Positions 34,737 through 43,045 of a DNA stretch of 58,601 bases are shown piece by piece. The notes under the pieces were generated by a model, which saw only the letters and a program-made list of their open reading frames with translations, had not been told where the DNA came from and ran no database searches. This stretch comes from Nocardia beijingensis NBRC 16342. GTDB lineage: Bacteria > Actinomycetota > Actinomycetes > Mycobacteriales > Mycobacteriaceae. The DNA is taken from the NCBI RefSeq assembly GCF_001612785.1, contig NZ_BDBC01000044.1, forward strand, positions 1-58,601, given 5' to 3'. A program made the position numbers and the translations under genes. The first letter of the stretch is position 1. Each line of letters opens with the position of its first letter.

Positions 34737-36161
34737 TCAGGCGACGGCCGGATCGGGGACCGATTCTTCCTGCACGACAGTGGGTTTCGGCATCCGCGCG
34801 ACCATGCCGACCAGTCCGGCGATGACCGCCACCGCGGCTGTCGCATACCATCCGCGCCGGAAGGAGTCGAGCGTCGCCTCGGGGCCTGTGGGTGAGCCGA
34901 GCACCGCGACCAGGCCCGCGACGCCGACCGCGAGACCGATCTGACGGGCCATGCTCAGCACGGCAGACCCGGTGGCGAACCGCTGCGGCGGCAGCCCGCT
35001 GGTTCCCGCGGCGAAGGCGGTCGGCAGGGTGAGGCCGACACCGATGCCGCTGACCACCATGCCGCCGAGCAGGCCGCCGACATAGTCCGGTGTCAGGGTG
35101 ATCGCCCGCGCCCACCACAGCATGCCCGCGCCGAACACGATCCCGCCCGCGGCGATGACCGGGCCTGCGCCGATCCGTCCGATGAGCCGCCCCGCCAAGG
35201 CGGCGACCACCGGCACCATCAGCGGGCCCGGCGCGATGGCCAGTCCGGTGCGCAACGCCGACCAGTCCCACACGTTCTGCGCCCACAGCACCACCGACAG
35301 CAGCATCGCGCCGAAGGCCACGTTGAACAAGACCGCGTTACCCGTCATCCAGGCGAAGTTCGGCGCGCGCAGCAGCGCCGGATCCACCACCGGGCTGTGG
35401 TGCCGGGCCGAGGAGACGACGAACGCCACCGTCAGAATCGCCGCCAGCGCGAACGCGATCAGCACCCGCGCCGACGACCAGCCCCAGTCCTCGCCCTCGA
35501 CCAGCCCGAGCACCAGGCTCGCGATCGCGCCGACCAGCAGCGCCGCGCCCAGCAGGTCGGGCAGCCGGCCGCGGTCGCCTTCGGGGTCGGGCAGCGTTCG
35601 CAGTCCGATGACCACGGCGGCCAGTCCGATCGGCACGTTCACCAGGAAGACCCAGCGCCAGCCGAATTCGACGAGAATACCGCCGAGCACGGGGCCGAGC
35701 GCCGCGCCGAGCCCGCCGAAGGCGACCCACAGCCGCACCGCGGCGGCGCGGCGGTGCGGTGGGCTGGCCGCGAGCACCAAGCCGAGCGAGGCGGGCGTCA
35801 GCAGCGCGGCGCCGACGGCTTGGAGGACACGGAATCCCACCAGCGACCCGACGTCCCACGCGGTCGCGCACAGTGCCGATCCGGCGACGAAGATCGCCAA
35901 GCCCAGCAGGAAGGTGGTCCGGATGCTGCGGCGGTCGCCGAGCCGTCCCGCCGGCACCAGCAGGGCGGCGAACACGATCGCGTAGGCGTTGAGCACCCAG
36001 GACAGACCGGAGATCCGCGCTCCGCCGAGATCGGCGGCCATGTCCGGCAGGGCGACGTTGACGATGAACAGATCCAGGCTCGACAGCAGAACGCCGATCG
36101 AGACGACGGCGAGCACGACTCGGAAGTCGGTTCGCCCGGGCGGTGTGGCAGGGAAATTCAC
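34737..36161 (-). CDS. MFS drug-efflux transporter, EmrB/QacA (DHA2) type
   Basis: A 474-residue transporter with 14 hydrophobic helices. Motif A-like GRLGDRRS, motif C-like GFRVLQAVGAALLTPASL and FGGLGAALGPVLGGILV are visible. The thioesterase gene upstream ends 12 bases before this start, so they are cotranscribed, under the divergent HxlR regulator. Probable proton-driven export of a lipophilic compound. Confidence 0.9.
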   Translation of the reverse strand: MNFPATPPGRTDFRVVLAVVSIGVLLSSLDLFIVNVALPDMAADLGGARISGLSWVLNAYAIVFAALLVPAGRLGDRRSIRTTFLLGLAIFVAGSALCATAWDVGSLVGFRVLQAVGAALLTPASLGLVLAASPPHRRAAAVRLWVAFGGLGAALGPVLGGILVEFGWRWVFLVNVPIGLAAVVIGLRTLPDPEGDRGRLPDLLGAALLVGAIASLVLGLVEGEDWGWSSARVLIAFALAAILTVAFVVSSARHHSPVVDPALLRAPNFAWMTGNAVLFNVAFGAMLLSVVLWAQNVWDWSALRTGLAIAPGPLMVPVVAALAGRLIGRIGAGPVIAAGGIVFGAGMLWWARAITLTPDYVGGLLGGMVVSGIGVGLTLPTAFAAGTSGLPPQRFATGSAVLSMARQIGLAVGVAGLVAVLGSPTGPEATLDSFRRGWYATAAVAVIAGLVGMVARMPKPTVVQEESVPDPAVA

Positions 36162-36173
36162 GATCGTCTCCGT

Positions 36174-36971
36174 TCAGCCGAGCACACGGCGGGTCTGGCG
36201 AGCCGAGGCGAGCAGCAGGCCGCTCCGGTCCCAGATCGAGGTGTCGTCCACCGACCAGCCGCCGCCGGTCGAGGCGTTCACCGTGCGTACCAGCACCGGC
36301 GAGCCGCCGGTCGGCAAGCCGTGCAGATACATCGACAACGCCACGGTGGGAATCGCGACGGGCGCCCGCAGCAGGGGGAAGACGGCGGGCGGCAACGCGT
36401 CGGCGAGGATGGCGAGGGCCGCGGCATCGGTGGACAACTCGGGGACGAGTTCGATCCACGCGCACATCATCGGTTCGTCCGCGCCGGTCAGCGGCAGCGG
36501 GCCCGCGGCGGGACGGATGTCGAAATGAGCGCTCGCGGGCACGATCTCGGGCGGGAGGGCGAAGCGCGCACACGAATCGGGATCGGGCACTCGCGGTGCG
36601 GGCGTTCCCGCGTAGTCCGCGACATCCGACGCCATCGTGCGACCGAGCGTGACGGACGCCCCGGCGACGGGCCTGCCGTCCTGGTCAGCGCTCACCTCGA
36701 CCACCACGGTGCTGCGTCCGACGGCGCGCTCGGTGGCGTGGAAGGTCAGCACGTCGTCGGTGGGACGGCCGAGGAACCGGAGGTCGACGGCCCGCACCGG
36801 CAGCGGTTCGGCCGCCGCCGCGCGCGCCACCTCGATGAGCAGCGCCGCGATCGCGCCGCCGTGCGGGCCGGTCCAGCCGCGCCAGGACCGGTCGACGCGC
36901 GCTTGCCACCCGGCGCCGGACTCGGTGAGCGCGAACTCCTCGGCGAGACTCCGCTTAGTGAGTTGTTTCAT
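36174..36971 (-). CDS. Acyl-CoA thioesterase-like hotdog protein
   Basis: A 265-residue double-hotdog protein of the TesB-like type: N-terminal GPHGGAIAALLIEVARAA and RAVDLRFLGRPTDD, C-terminal MYLHGLPTGGSPVLVRTVNAST and SIWDRSGLLLASARQTRRVL. Expected to hydrolyse an acyl-CoA; chain length unknown. ATG at 36971; its first codons overlap a direct repeat that may be the HxlR operator. Operon with the efflux gene. Confidence 0.85.
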   Translation of the reverse strand: MKQLTKRSLAEEFALTESGAGWQARVDRSWRGWTGPHGGAIAALLIEVARAAAAEPLPVRAVDLRFLGRPTDDVLTFHATERAVGRSTVVVEVSADQDGRPVAGASVTLGRTMASDVADYAGTPAPRVPDPDSCARFALPPEIVPASAHFDIRPAAGPLPLTGADEPMMCAWIELVPELSTDAAALAILADALPPAVFPLLRAPVAIPTVALSMYLHGLPTGGSPVLVRTVNASTGGGWSVDDTSIWDRSGLLLASARQTRRVLG

Positions 36972-36996
36972 ACAACGCACCCTAGGTTAGTGAGTT
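36955..36996. promoter_or_regulatory. Paired direct repeats between thioesterase and HxlR genes
   Basis: TTAGTGAGTT occurs at 36955-36964 and 36987-36996, offset by 32 bp, about three helical turns. The first copy covers the start of the thioesterase gene, the second lies in the HxlR leader. A plausible HxlR operator controlling both directions. Confidence 0.55.
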
Positions 36997-37025
36997 TTAT
37001 GATGCAACCGACTATGCTGACGACC

Positions 37026-37499
37026 ATGCGCAGGACGAGCTTCGAGGAGATGAACTGTTCGCTGGCCCAGTGCCTCGAGGTGGTCGGCGAGTGGTGGACG
37101 CTGCTGATCGTGCGCGACGCGCTGTTCGGCGTGACGCGTTTCGACGACTTCCACGCCCGTCTCGGCATCGCCCGCAACGTGCTCACCCAGCGTCTCGAGC
37201 ATCTGATCGAGCACGGAGTGCTGAGCAGAGAGCCCTATCAGGACAATCCGGTGCGCTACGACTACCGGCTCACCCCCAAGGGACGTTCGCTGTGGCTGGT
37301 CGTCACCGCGATGCGACAGTGGGGCGACGCATGGGCCGCCCCGGACGGACCGCCGGTGCAAACCCTGCACACCACGTGCGGGCACCTCGCGACCGTCGAG
37401 CCGGTGTGCTCCGCCTGCGGTGAGCGCATCGCGGGGCGCGATCTGCGTCCCGTGCTGGGCCCCGGCGCCAAGGATCCTTCGCTGCTGCCATCGAGCTGA
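37026..37499 (+). CDS. HxlR-family regulator
   Basis: A 157-residue regulator beginning MRRTSFEEMNCSLAQCLEVV, the standard HxlR opening, with WWTLLIVRDALFGVTRFDDF and RNVLTQRLEHLIEHGVL as the winged helix. The C-terminal tail carries CGHLATVEPVCSACGERI, a four-residue CxxC-type extension found in some actinobacterial members and possibly metal-binding. In-frame ATGs at 37014, 37002 and 36999 are alternatives. Divergent from the thioesterase/efflux pair, the likely target. Confidence 0.9.
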   Translation: MRRTSFEEMNCSLAQCLEVVGEWWTLLIVRDALFGVTRFDDFHARLGIARNVLTQRLEHLIEHGVLSREPYQDNPVRYDYRLTPKGRSLWLVVTAMRQWGDAWAAPDGPPVQTLHTTCGHLATVEPVCSACGERIAGRDLRPVLGPGAKDPSLLPSS

Positions 37500-37551
37500 G
37501 GCCGGTGTGACCGGTTCCGCGTTCGCCGCCGCGCGGCGATAGGCTGCGCCG

Positions 37552-37968
37552 GTGGCGGACGGGCGAGTGCGGCAACTGATCGACACGGTGGCATGGGTGC
37601 GTATCGAGGAGGGGCGCATCCTGTGCGCCAGACCCCGCGGCAAGGACGTCTTCTACATCCCGGGCGGCAAGCGCGAGGGCGGCGAGACCGATCTGCAGAC
37701 GCTGCTGCGGGAGATCGAGGAGGAACTCACCGTCGCACTGCTGCCGGAGACCGCCGCGCACGTCGGCACCTACGAGGCGGTGGTGCACGGCCCGGCGGAC
37801 GGGGCGCTGGTGCGGATGAGTTGCTACACCGCGGATTACCGGGGAACGCTGGCCGCCAGCAGTGAGATCGAAGAGGTCGCGTGGTTCTCCTACGCCGATC
37901 GCCCCCTCGTGCCCCCGGTCGATCAGTTGCTGTTCGACGATCTGGTGGACGCGGGCCTGCTGCGGTGA
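37552..37968 (+). CDS. Nudix hydrolase
   Basis: A 138-residue Nudix protein with the complete box GGKREGGETDLQTLLREIEE (from about residue 42), whose glutamates bind the catalytic magnesium for hydrolysing nucleoside-diphosphate derivatives. GTG at 37552. Substrate not predictable from the box alone. Confidence 0.92.
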   Translation: MADGRVRQLIDTVAWVRIEEGRILCARPRGKDVFYIPGGKREGGETDLQTLLREIEEELTVALLPETAAHVGTYEAVVHGPADGALVRMSCYTADYRGTLAASSEIEEVAWFSYADRPLVPPVDQLLFDDLVDAGLLR

Positions 37969-38000
37969 ATCGCGGGCCGAACAGCGCTACCGTCGGCGGT

Positions 38001-38498
38001 ATGTCCTGGTTTCGAGTGCTGCTGCGGTACGCGGCCTACGCACTTCGCGCGGCGCCGCTGGCGGCGCGGCGGATTCCGACCCGGTTGCGCGCGCCGCGGC
38101 GAATGCTCGGCGAATCCGTTCTGCCGCGCAAGTTCTCGGCTCCGCGGTCGGTGTCGCACTCGGTGCTCAGCGGCGGGGTGGGCCTGCTGACGTGGTTCCT
38201 GGCGTTCCTCGCGGTCCTCGCCGCGTTCCGCGGCGTCTGCTTTCCGCTCGTCGCCGCCAGTAACCTTGAAAACTCCTGGGGCGGACCGACGTTGGCGGGC
38301 GCGTGGGCGGTCCACGCGGCGCTCGGTGTCGGATTGCTCCCGGTGTGGCTGTCGATCCTGGCCGGGCTCGGCGCGTTCCAGTTACGGCTCATCCGTGGCC
38401 TGCTCGGCCGGACCGGGCCGCGGTGGCCCGCCCCGGTCGCCGTCGCTCTGATCGCGGGTGGCGCGGTGCTGTTCGTCGCCTGGATCCGGCAGGTGTGA
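38001..38498 (+). CDS. Small membrane protein, unrecognised
   Basis: A 165-residue protein starting MSWFRVLLRYAAYALRAAPL with an arginine-rich N-terminus (RRIPTRLRAPRRM) and three hydrophobic segments around residues 60-85, 95-120 and 140-162. No family recognised. ATG at 38001; a GTG at 37965 overlapping the Nudix stop would add 12 residues. The positive-inside rule puts the N-terminus in the cytoplasm. Confidence 0.6.
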   Translation: MSWFRVLLRYAAYALRAAPLAARRIPTRLRAPRRMLGESVLPRKFSAPRSVSHSVLSGGVGLLTWFLAFLAVLAAFRGVCFPLVAASNLENSWGGPTLAGAWAVHAALGVGLLPVWLSILAGLGAFQLRLIRGLLGRTGPRWPAPVAVALIAGGAVLFVAWIRQV

Positions 38499-38526
38499 GG
38501 AGCCGATCGCGGCCGCGGCGTCCACG

Positions 38527-38826
38527 ATGAGGAACGATGGGGACGTGAATGCTCCTGCTCCCGGACCTGTTTTCGACGTGATCGCCGTGTTGAACGGCGC
38601 GGTGGACCTGCGGTCCTATCCGCGCCGGAACCTGGTCCTGAGCTCGCTGCAGGGCGGTGGGTTCGCGTTCGGCTCGGCCGGTTACCAGCGCGCGATCTTC
38701 GAGCCGGTAGTCCACCTGGTCAACGGCATCGAACTGCTCGAAACCCAGGGCTGGGAGCTGGTCAGCGTGCTCGATCGGAATATCTCGAACGTCAACTACA
38801 CGTTGGCGTTCATGCGCCGAGCCTGA
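38527..38826 (+). CDS. Small conserved-type hypothetical protein
   Basis: A 99-residue soluble protein with a well-formed core (FDVIAVLNGAVDLRSYPRRN, GWELVSVLDRNISNVNYTLA), reminiscent of DUF4177-like small proteins in which GWELVSV is the hallmark. A GTG at 38545 is an alternative start. Function unknown. Confidence 0.65.
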   Translation: MRNDGDVNAPAPGPVFDVIAVLNGAVDLRSYPRRNLVLSSLQGGGFAFGSAGYQRAIFEPVVHLVNGIELLETQGWELVSVLDRNISNVNYTLAFMRRA

Positions 38827-39071
38827 CGAGGCGGCGAAGCCGCGGTGGCGAGGCCCCTTTGCGCGTGGGTGACGGCCACCGATCGACCATCGATGTTCGA
38901 CACCCGCGTGACGAAGAGGCCGCCGCCCTCGGCGGCCCTATGCGCCAGTTCTCGGCGACACCAGTCCTAGGATCATTCGAGACCGGCGGCGGGCCTGGCA
39001 ACCGTACCCTCGTCCCGAGGCGTGAACGTGACGAAGTAGGGGAGCGCCCACCGCGTGTGCGCGCGGCGCGC
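38827..39071. other. Non-coding spacer with hairpin between convergent genes
   Basis: 245 bases between the end of a plus gene and the end of the conservon. A 7-bp stem GGCCGCC/GGCGGCC (38918-38937, 6-base loop) and a small GCGGC-gaa-GCCGC hairpin just after the stop at 38826 are possible terminators. No RNA family recognised. Confidence 0.4.
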
Positions 39072-39701
39072 TCAGGTGGTGGCGTGTGCGCGCTGAGCCC
39101 GCTGGATGAGGTGCTCGACGAGGGTGAGCAGGACGTCCTTGCAGGAACTGCGCTCGCGGGCGTCGCACAGCATGACCGGGGTCACCGAGTCGAGATCGAG
39201 GGCGTCGCGCACTTCGTCGATGGTGTACCGCGGTGCGCCGTCGAAGCAGTTGACGCCTACCATGAACGGCAGGCCGCGCCGCTCGAAGAAGTCCACGGCG
39301 GCGAAGGAGTTACCCAGCCTGCGGGTGTCGGCCAGCACGACGGCGCCCAGCGCGCCGCGCGCCAGTTCGTCCCACAGGAACCAGAACCGATCCTGGCCGG
39401 GCGTGCCGAACAGGTAGAGCACCAGGTCGCGGTCGATGGTGAGTCTGCCGAAGTCCAGCGCGACGGTGGTCGTCGACTTCTGCTCGACGCCGGACAGATC
39501 GTCGATGCCGGTGCTCACTTCGGTGATCAGCTCCTCGGTGCGCAGTGGCGCGACTTCGCTGATCGCGGAGACCATCGTGGTCTTGCCGACGCCGAACCCG
39601 CCGGCGACGAGGATCTTGACCGAGGCGGCCAGTTGCGGTGTGCCGCTCGGGTCAAAGTTTTCGGATTCCATCCAGTACCGCTCGCAATATGTTGAGGTCA
39701 T
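39072..39701 (-). CDS. cvnD: Conservon GTPase (CvnD-like)
   Basis: A 209-residue small GTP-binding protein. P-loop GGFGVGKTT begins at Gly34; the switch-II-like LYLFGTPGQDRF and VNCFDGAPRY guanine-specificity region are visible. It is the last gene of a conservon, the actinobacterial four-gene signalling unit resembling eukaryotic G-protein coupling. ATG at 39701 follows GGAGG and overlaps cvnC by 50 bases; ATG at 39671 (MESEN) is an alternative with a 20-base overlap. Confidence 0.93.
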   Translation of the reverse strand: MTSTYCERYWMESENFDPSGTPQLAASVKILVAGGFGVGKTTMVSAISEVAPLRTEELITEVSTGIDDLSGVEQKSTTTVALDFGRLTIDRDLVLYLFGTPGQDRFWFLWDELARGALGAVVLADTRRLGNSFAAVDFFERRGLPFMVGVNCFDGAPRYTIDEVRDALDLDSVTPVMLCDARERSSCKDVLLTLVEHLIQRAQRAHATT

Positions 39702-40026
39702 CGGGTCCGGCCTCCGTCGGGACGGGAGCGCGGAAGATCAGTTGCCCGTCGCCGATCAGATCACCGACGAGGATCTTCGTCACCGCCAGCGGCAAACGCA
39801 ACTGTGCGGAGAGTTCCGCGACGGTCTGCGAGACCCGGCACAGGCGAAGGATTTCGGCGTACTCGGGTTCGCTGCGTCGCAGCGGGGCCGCGGACGGGTC
39901 CACGACCACGGTGGTGAGCATATCCAGTTCCGGCCCGGCGCCGGTGGTGCGCCCGCGCGTCAGCGCGTAGGGGCGCACCAGCGGGCCGGCCGCTTCGTCG
40001 AACCAGGGCTCACGCGGATTGGTCAT
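39652..40026 (-). CDS. cvnC: DUF742 protein (CvnC-like)
   Basis: A 124-residue DUF742 protein: RPYALTRGRT at the front, AELSAQLRLPLAVTKILVGDLIGDGQLIF in a winged-helix-like core, and the NILRAVLDGIRKL ending that is nearly universal in this family. Third protein of the conservon; ATG at 40026, eight bases after cvnB. Confidence 0.94.
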   Translation of the reverse strand: MTNPREPWFDEAAGPLVRPYALTRGRTTGAGPELDMLTTVVVDPSAAPLRRSEPEYAEILRLCRVSQTVAELSAQLRLPLAVTKILVGDLIGDGQLIFRAPVPTEAGPDDLNILRAVLDGIRKL

Positions 40027-40034
40027 GGCGGTCG

Positions 40035-40448
40035 CTACTCGACATGCCCGACGAGGTCTTGGCGCGGGGTCGTGGACAGGTAGTTGCCCACGCGCTGGAC
40101 GGTCAGGTTCATCTCGTAGGCCACCATGCCGAGATTGGCCGATTCGGCGGCTTGCAGTGCCAGGCAGGCGTTGTCGCCCGCGGAGGTCACGAACAGCACC
40201 GCGCGGTCGAGTTCGATGACCGCCTGACGGACGCCGCCGCCGTCGAACCGGTTGCCCGCGCTGCGCGCCAGCCCGTAGAGCGCCGAGGACATCGCGCCGA
40301 AGTGCTCGGCGTCCTCGCGGTTCATTCCGCCGGAGCGGCCCAATAGCAACCCGTCGGTGGACAGCACCACCGCGTGGCGCACGCCTGCCAGCCGGTCGAC
40401 GAGATCATCGAGCAGCCAATTGAGATCACCTGCGGGAGAAGCGGACAC
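40035..40448 (-). CDS. cvnB: Roadblock/LC7 protein (CvnB-like)
   Basis: A 137-residue roadblock/LC7-domain protein (LNWLLDDLVDRLAGVRHAVV, LSTDGLLLGRSGGMNREDAE, MNLTVQRVGNYLS), expected to act as a GTPase-activating or scaffold subunit for CvnD. GTG at 40448, two bases after the kinase stop. Confidence 0.95.
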   Translation of the reverse strand: MSASPAGDLNWLLDDLVDRLAGVRHAVVLSTDGLLLGRSGGMNREDAEHFGAMSSALYGLARSAGNRFDGGGVRQAVIELDRAVLFVTSAGDNACLALQAAESANLGMVAYEMNLTVQRVGNYLSTTPRQDLVGHVE

Positions 40449-40450
40449 AC

Positions 40451-42844
40451 CTAACCTTCCTGTTCGTCGGAGATGACAGCGCGACGGCCCTGTCTGGTTC
40501 CGTTCTCGATGGCGGACATCAGATCACGGGCTTGCTCGGCGGAGCGGTGCGACTGCACGGGTGCGGTCTGCTCCTGGACCGGCTGCGCCAATTGCGGTGC
40601 GAGGTTGGTCTGACGATTCCTGCGCGGCAACGCGGGTCGGCCGTCCGGTGTGACCTGCGCCGGCGCCTCGGTATACGGGCGGGGTCCGTAGCGCGGGAGT
40701 TCGGCGGGTTCGGCGGGCAGGGTCGCCACCGACGACGCCGCGGTCCGGGTGGGGTTCCCCGAGTCCGCCGCGACCGCGGTACCGGCGATCAGCTTGCGCC
40801 TGCTGCCGGGATCGGTGAGTTCCGCCGGAGTCTGCGGCAGGGAATCGGCCGCGATGAGCGCGGACGGAACGATCACGATCGCCTTGATGCCGCCGTAGTC
40901 GGAATCCGACAGCCGTACCGCGATGCCGTGGCGCGTGGCCAGCTGCGCGACCACGAACAGCCCGAGCCGGGAGTCCGCGGACAGGGCCGCCACGCCGAAA
41001 TCCGGCGGATCGCGCAGCATGTCGTTCATCTTGGCCAGCTCGGATTCGGACATGCCCATGCCTTGGTCGCCGATCTCGACCACGACGCCCTTGCCGACCA
41101 CGTTGCCGGTCACCTCGACTCGGGACTGCGGCGGGGAGAAGGAGGTCGCGTTGTCCACCAGCTCCGCGAGCAGGTGGATGAGGTCGGCGACCACCGTGCC
41201 GAGCACGTGGACCTCGGGCAGCCGCGAGACCCGGACCCGCGCGTAGTCGAGGGTCTCGCCGACGGCGCTGCGCACCAGATCGACCAGCGGCACGGGATTG
41301 CGCCACTGCCTGCCCGGCTTGCCGCCGCCGAGGATGGTGAGGTTCTCGGCGTTGCGCCGCTCGCGGGTGGCGAGATGATCGAGGCGGAACAGGGTGTCGA
41401 GCAGGCTCGGGTCCTCCTGCCGCTGCTCGGCTTCGTCAAGGATCTCCAGCTGCCGGTGCACCACGATCTGGCTTCGGTGCGCGATGTTCAAGAACACCGC
41501 CTTCACGCCCTCCCGGGTGCGGGCCTCGGCCACCGCCGCGGCGACGGCGGCGGAATGCGCGTGCTGGAAAGCCTTGGCGACCTGGCCGATCTCGTCGCTG
41601 CCGTAGTTCAGATTCGGGGACTCGGACGCCGGATCGACCTCCTCGCCCGCGCGCAACCTGCGCAGCATCTCCGGCAAGCGCTCATCGGCCAAGGCGAGCG
41701 TTTCTCCACGCAACCGCTTCAATCTGCGGATCAGGCGGTTGGCCAGGAGGACCGCCACGACAAGCACCAGAAGTCCCACCAGCAGCATGCCGCCACCGGT
41801 GACCGCGGAGCTGGTCGCCGCCGCGGCGGCCTTGTCCTCGGCGGACCGCTGCACATTCCGGCTGTCCGCCGCCCAGGTGTCGAGCAACGTGCGGCTGACC
41901 TCGGTGGCGGCACGGTGCCAGTCCTCCGTGTTCAGTGGCAGCGGCGGCGAGCTCGTTTGCCGTGCGCCGCCGTTCTGGCCCGCGGCGGTGGCGCGGTGGG
42001 TGATGGCGTTCTCCATCGCGGTCAGCTGTTGCCAGGCAGAGCTGTTGGTGAGCGCTTGCAGGCGATCTTTGGTCGGACCGCTGAGTTCGGCGATGAGGTT
42101 GGCCAACTCGGAATGGTAGAAGCCGGTCTGGTGGATGTATTCCTCGATCGGAATGGGTGGAGGCGTGGCGCCGTTGAGGTACACCGCGCCGAGGGCATTG
42201 CTGCGGGCCATGGCCTCGCTCACGTAGTACAACCGGACACCCGCCACGGCTCGCACCGCGGTGCCGCTGTCCGGCGCGCCCTGCACGGCGTCCATGGCGC
42301 CCTTGGGGATCGGCTCGAGCAGCCGGTTGTAGAACATGTACGCGTCCGGGATCGGCAACGCGCCCGCGTCGGCGGCGGAACGCACCATGATCATGTTCTG
42401 CATCAGCACATCGAAGTCGGCGTCCTTGCCGGTGATCTTCGTGTCGTCGACGTTGCGTAGGTTCTGTGAGGCCGTGAGCAGGCGGCGCACCGCCGCGTCC
42501 ACCCGCAGGCGCACGCTCGCGAGCGTGGCGGCGAGGGTGTCGTCACCGGACAGCTGGGCGATCGTGAGGTGGCGTTCCTGCTGCACCGCGTCCATGACTT
42601 CGCTGGTCACCGCGATGGCGTTCTGACTTTCCGCCGCCCAGTCCTTGGCCTTGGTCCCTTCGGCGACGAGATAGCCCGCTGCGCCCACCCCGACCAAAAG
42701 CAGAGTCAGACTCGGAATGAGCGCGATCGCCAGAATCCGGGTGCGGACCCCGAGCCTCGCTCTGAACATCGGCACAACGTAAACCACGAACCCGGCGATC
42801 CGGGCGTCCTGTCCCGGTGAGCGGGACTGGATTTGACGTGACAT
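40451..42844 (-). CDS. cvnA: Conservon sensor histidine-kinase-like protein (CvnA-like)
   Basis: A 797-residue membrane sensor. A transmembrane helix (ILAIALIPSLTLLLVGVGA) is followed by a nitrate/nitrite-sensor-like extracellular helical domain (MDAVQQERHLTIAQLSGDD), a second helix (GGGMLLVGLLVLVVAVLLA), a HAMP-like linker, and a HATPase with N-box ELVDNATSFS, G1 DQGMGM and G2 RLGLFVVAQLATRHG. The tail is proline-rich. No typical phosphoacceptor-histidine box stands out, as in other CvnA proteins. ATG at 42844 is chosen; the frame is open further upstream and an ATG at 42769 is possible. Confidence 0.92.
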   Translation of the reverse strand: MSRQIQSRSPGQDARIAGFVVYVVPMFRARLGVRTRILAIALIPSLTLLLVGVGAAGYLVAEGTKAKDWAAESQNAIAVTSEVMDAVQQERHLTIAQLSGDDTLAATLASVRLRVDAAVRRLLTASQNLRNVDDTKITGKDADFDVLMQNMIMVRSAADAGALPIPDAYMFYNRLLEPIPKGAMDAVQGAPDSGTAVRAVAGVRLYYVSEAMARSNALGAVYLNGATPPPIPIEEYIHQTGFYHSELANLIAELSGPTKDRLQALTNSSAWQQLTAMENAITHRATAAGQNGGARQTSSPPLPLNTEDWHRAATEVSRTLLDTWAADSRNVQRSAEDKAAAAATSSAVTGGGMLLVGLLVLVVAVLLANRLIRRLKRLRGETLALADERLPEMLRRLRAGEEVDPASESPNLNYGSDEIGQVAKAFQHAHSAAVAAAVAEARTREGVKAVFLNIAHRSQIVVHRQLEILDEAEQRQEDPSLLDTLFRLDHLATRERRNAENLTILGGGKPGRQWRNPVPLVDLVRSAVGETLDYARVRVSRLPEVHVLGTVVADLIHLLAELVDNATSFSPPQSRVEVTGNVVGKGVVVEIGDQGMGMSESELAKMNDMLRDPPDFGVAALSADSRLGLFVVAQLATRHGIAVRLSDSDYGGIKAIVIVPSALIAADSLPQTPAELTDPGSRRKLIAGTAVAADSGNPTRTAASSVATLPAEPAELPRYGPRPYTEAPAQVTPDGRPALPRRNRQTNLAPQLAQPVQEQTAPVQSHRSAEQARDLMSAIENGTRQGRRAVISDEQEG

Positions 42845-43045
42845 GCTTCGCTGTGATTTCGCGCACGATCCGCCGAAACTTATTGCCGGAAAGCATAACT
42901 GGGAGTCGGTGGTGTTCGGTGCGGTGGGCCTGCGCGATCGCTTGTGACCCGATCCCGGCGAAATCATCCCGTGGCCGGTTCATGGCGGCTCGGACGCGGC
43001 GTAGATTGTCCGTATCCCTCGGTTACTCACAAGTAGGAGGCAACG

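Noticed and set aside
32311..34944. 877-residue plus-strand frame across blaI, the M56 gene and the AlkZ-like gene
   Set aside because: It is a frame shadow of three well-supported genes and reads as glycine/arginine repeats.
38960..39040. GGCAACC-containing segment that recalled a SAM-type riboswitch
   Set aside because: No full stem set could be drawn, and the gene downstream on that strand is absent; the spacer separates convergent genes.
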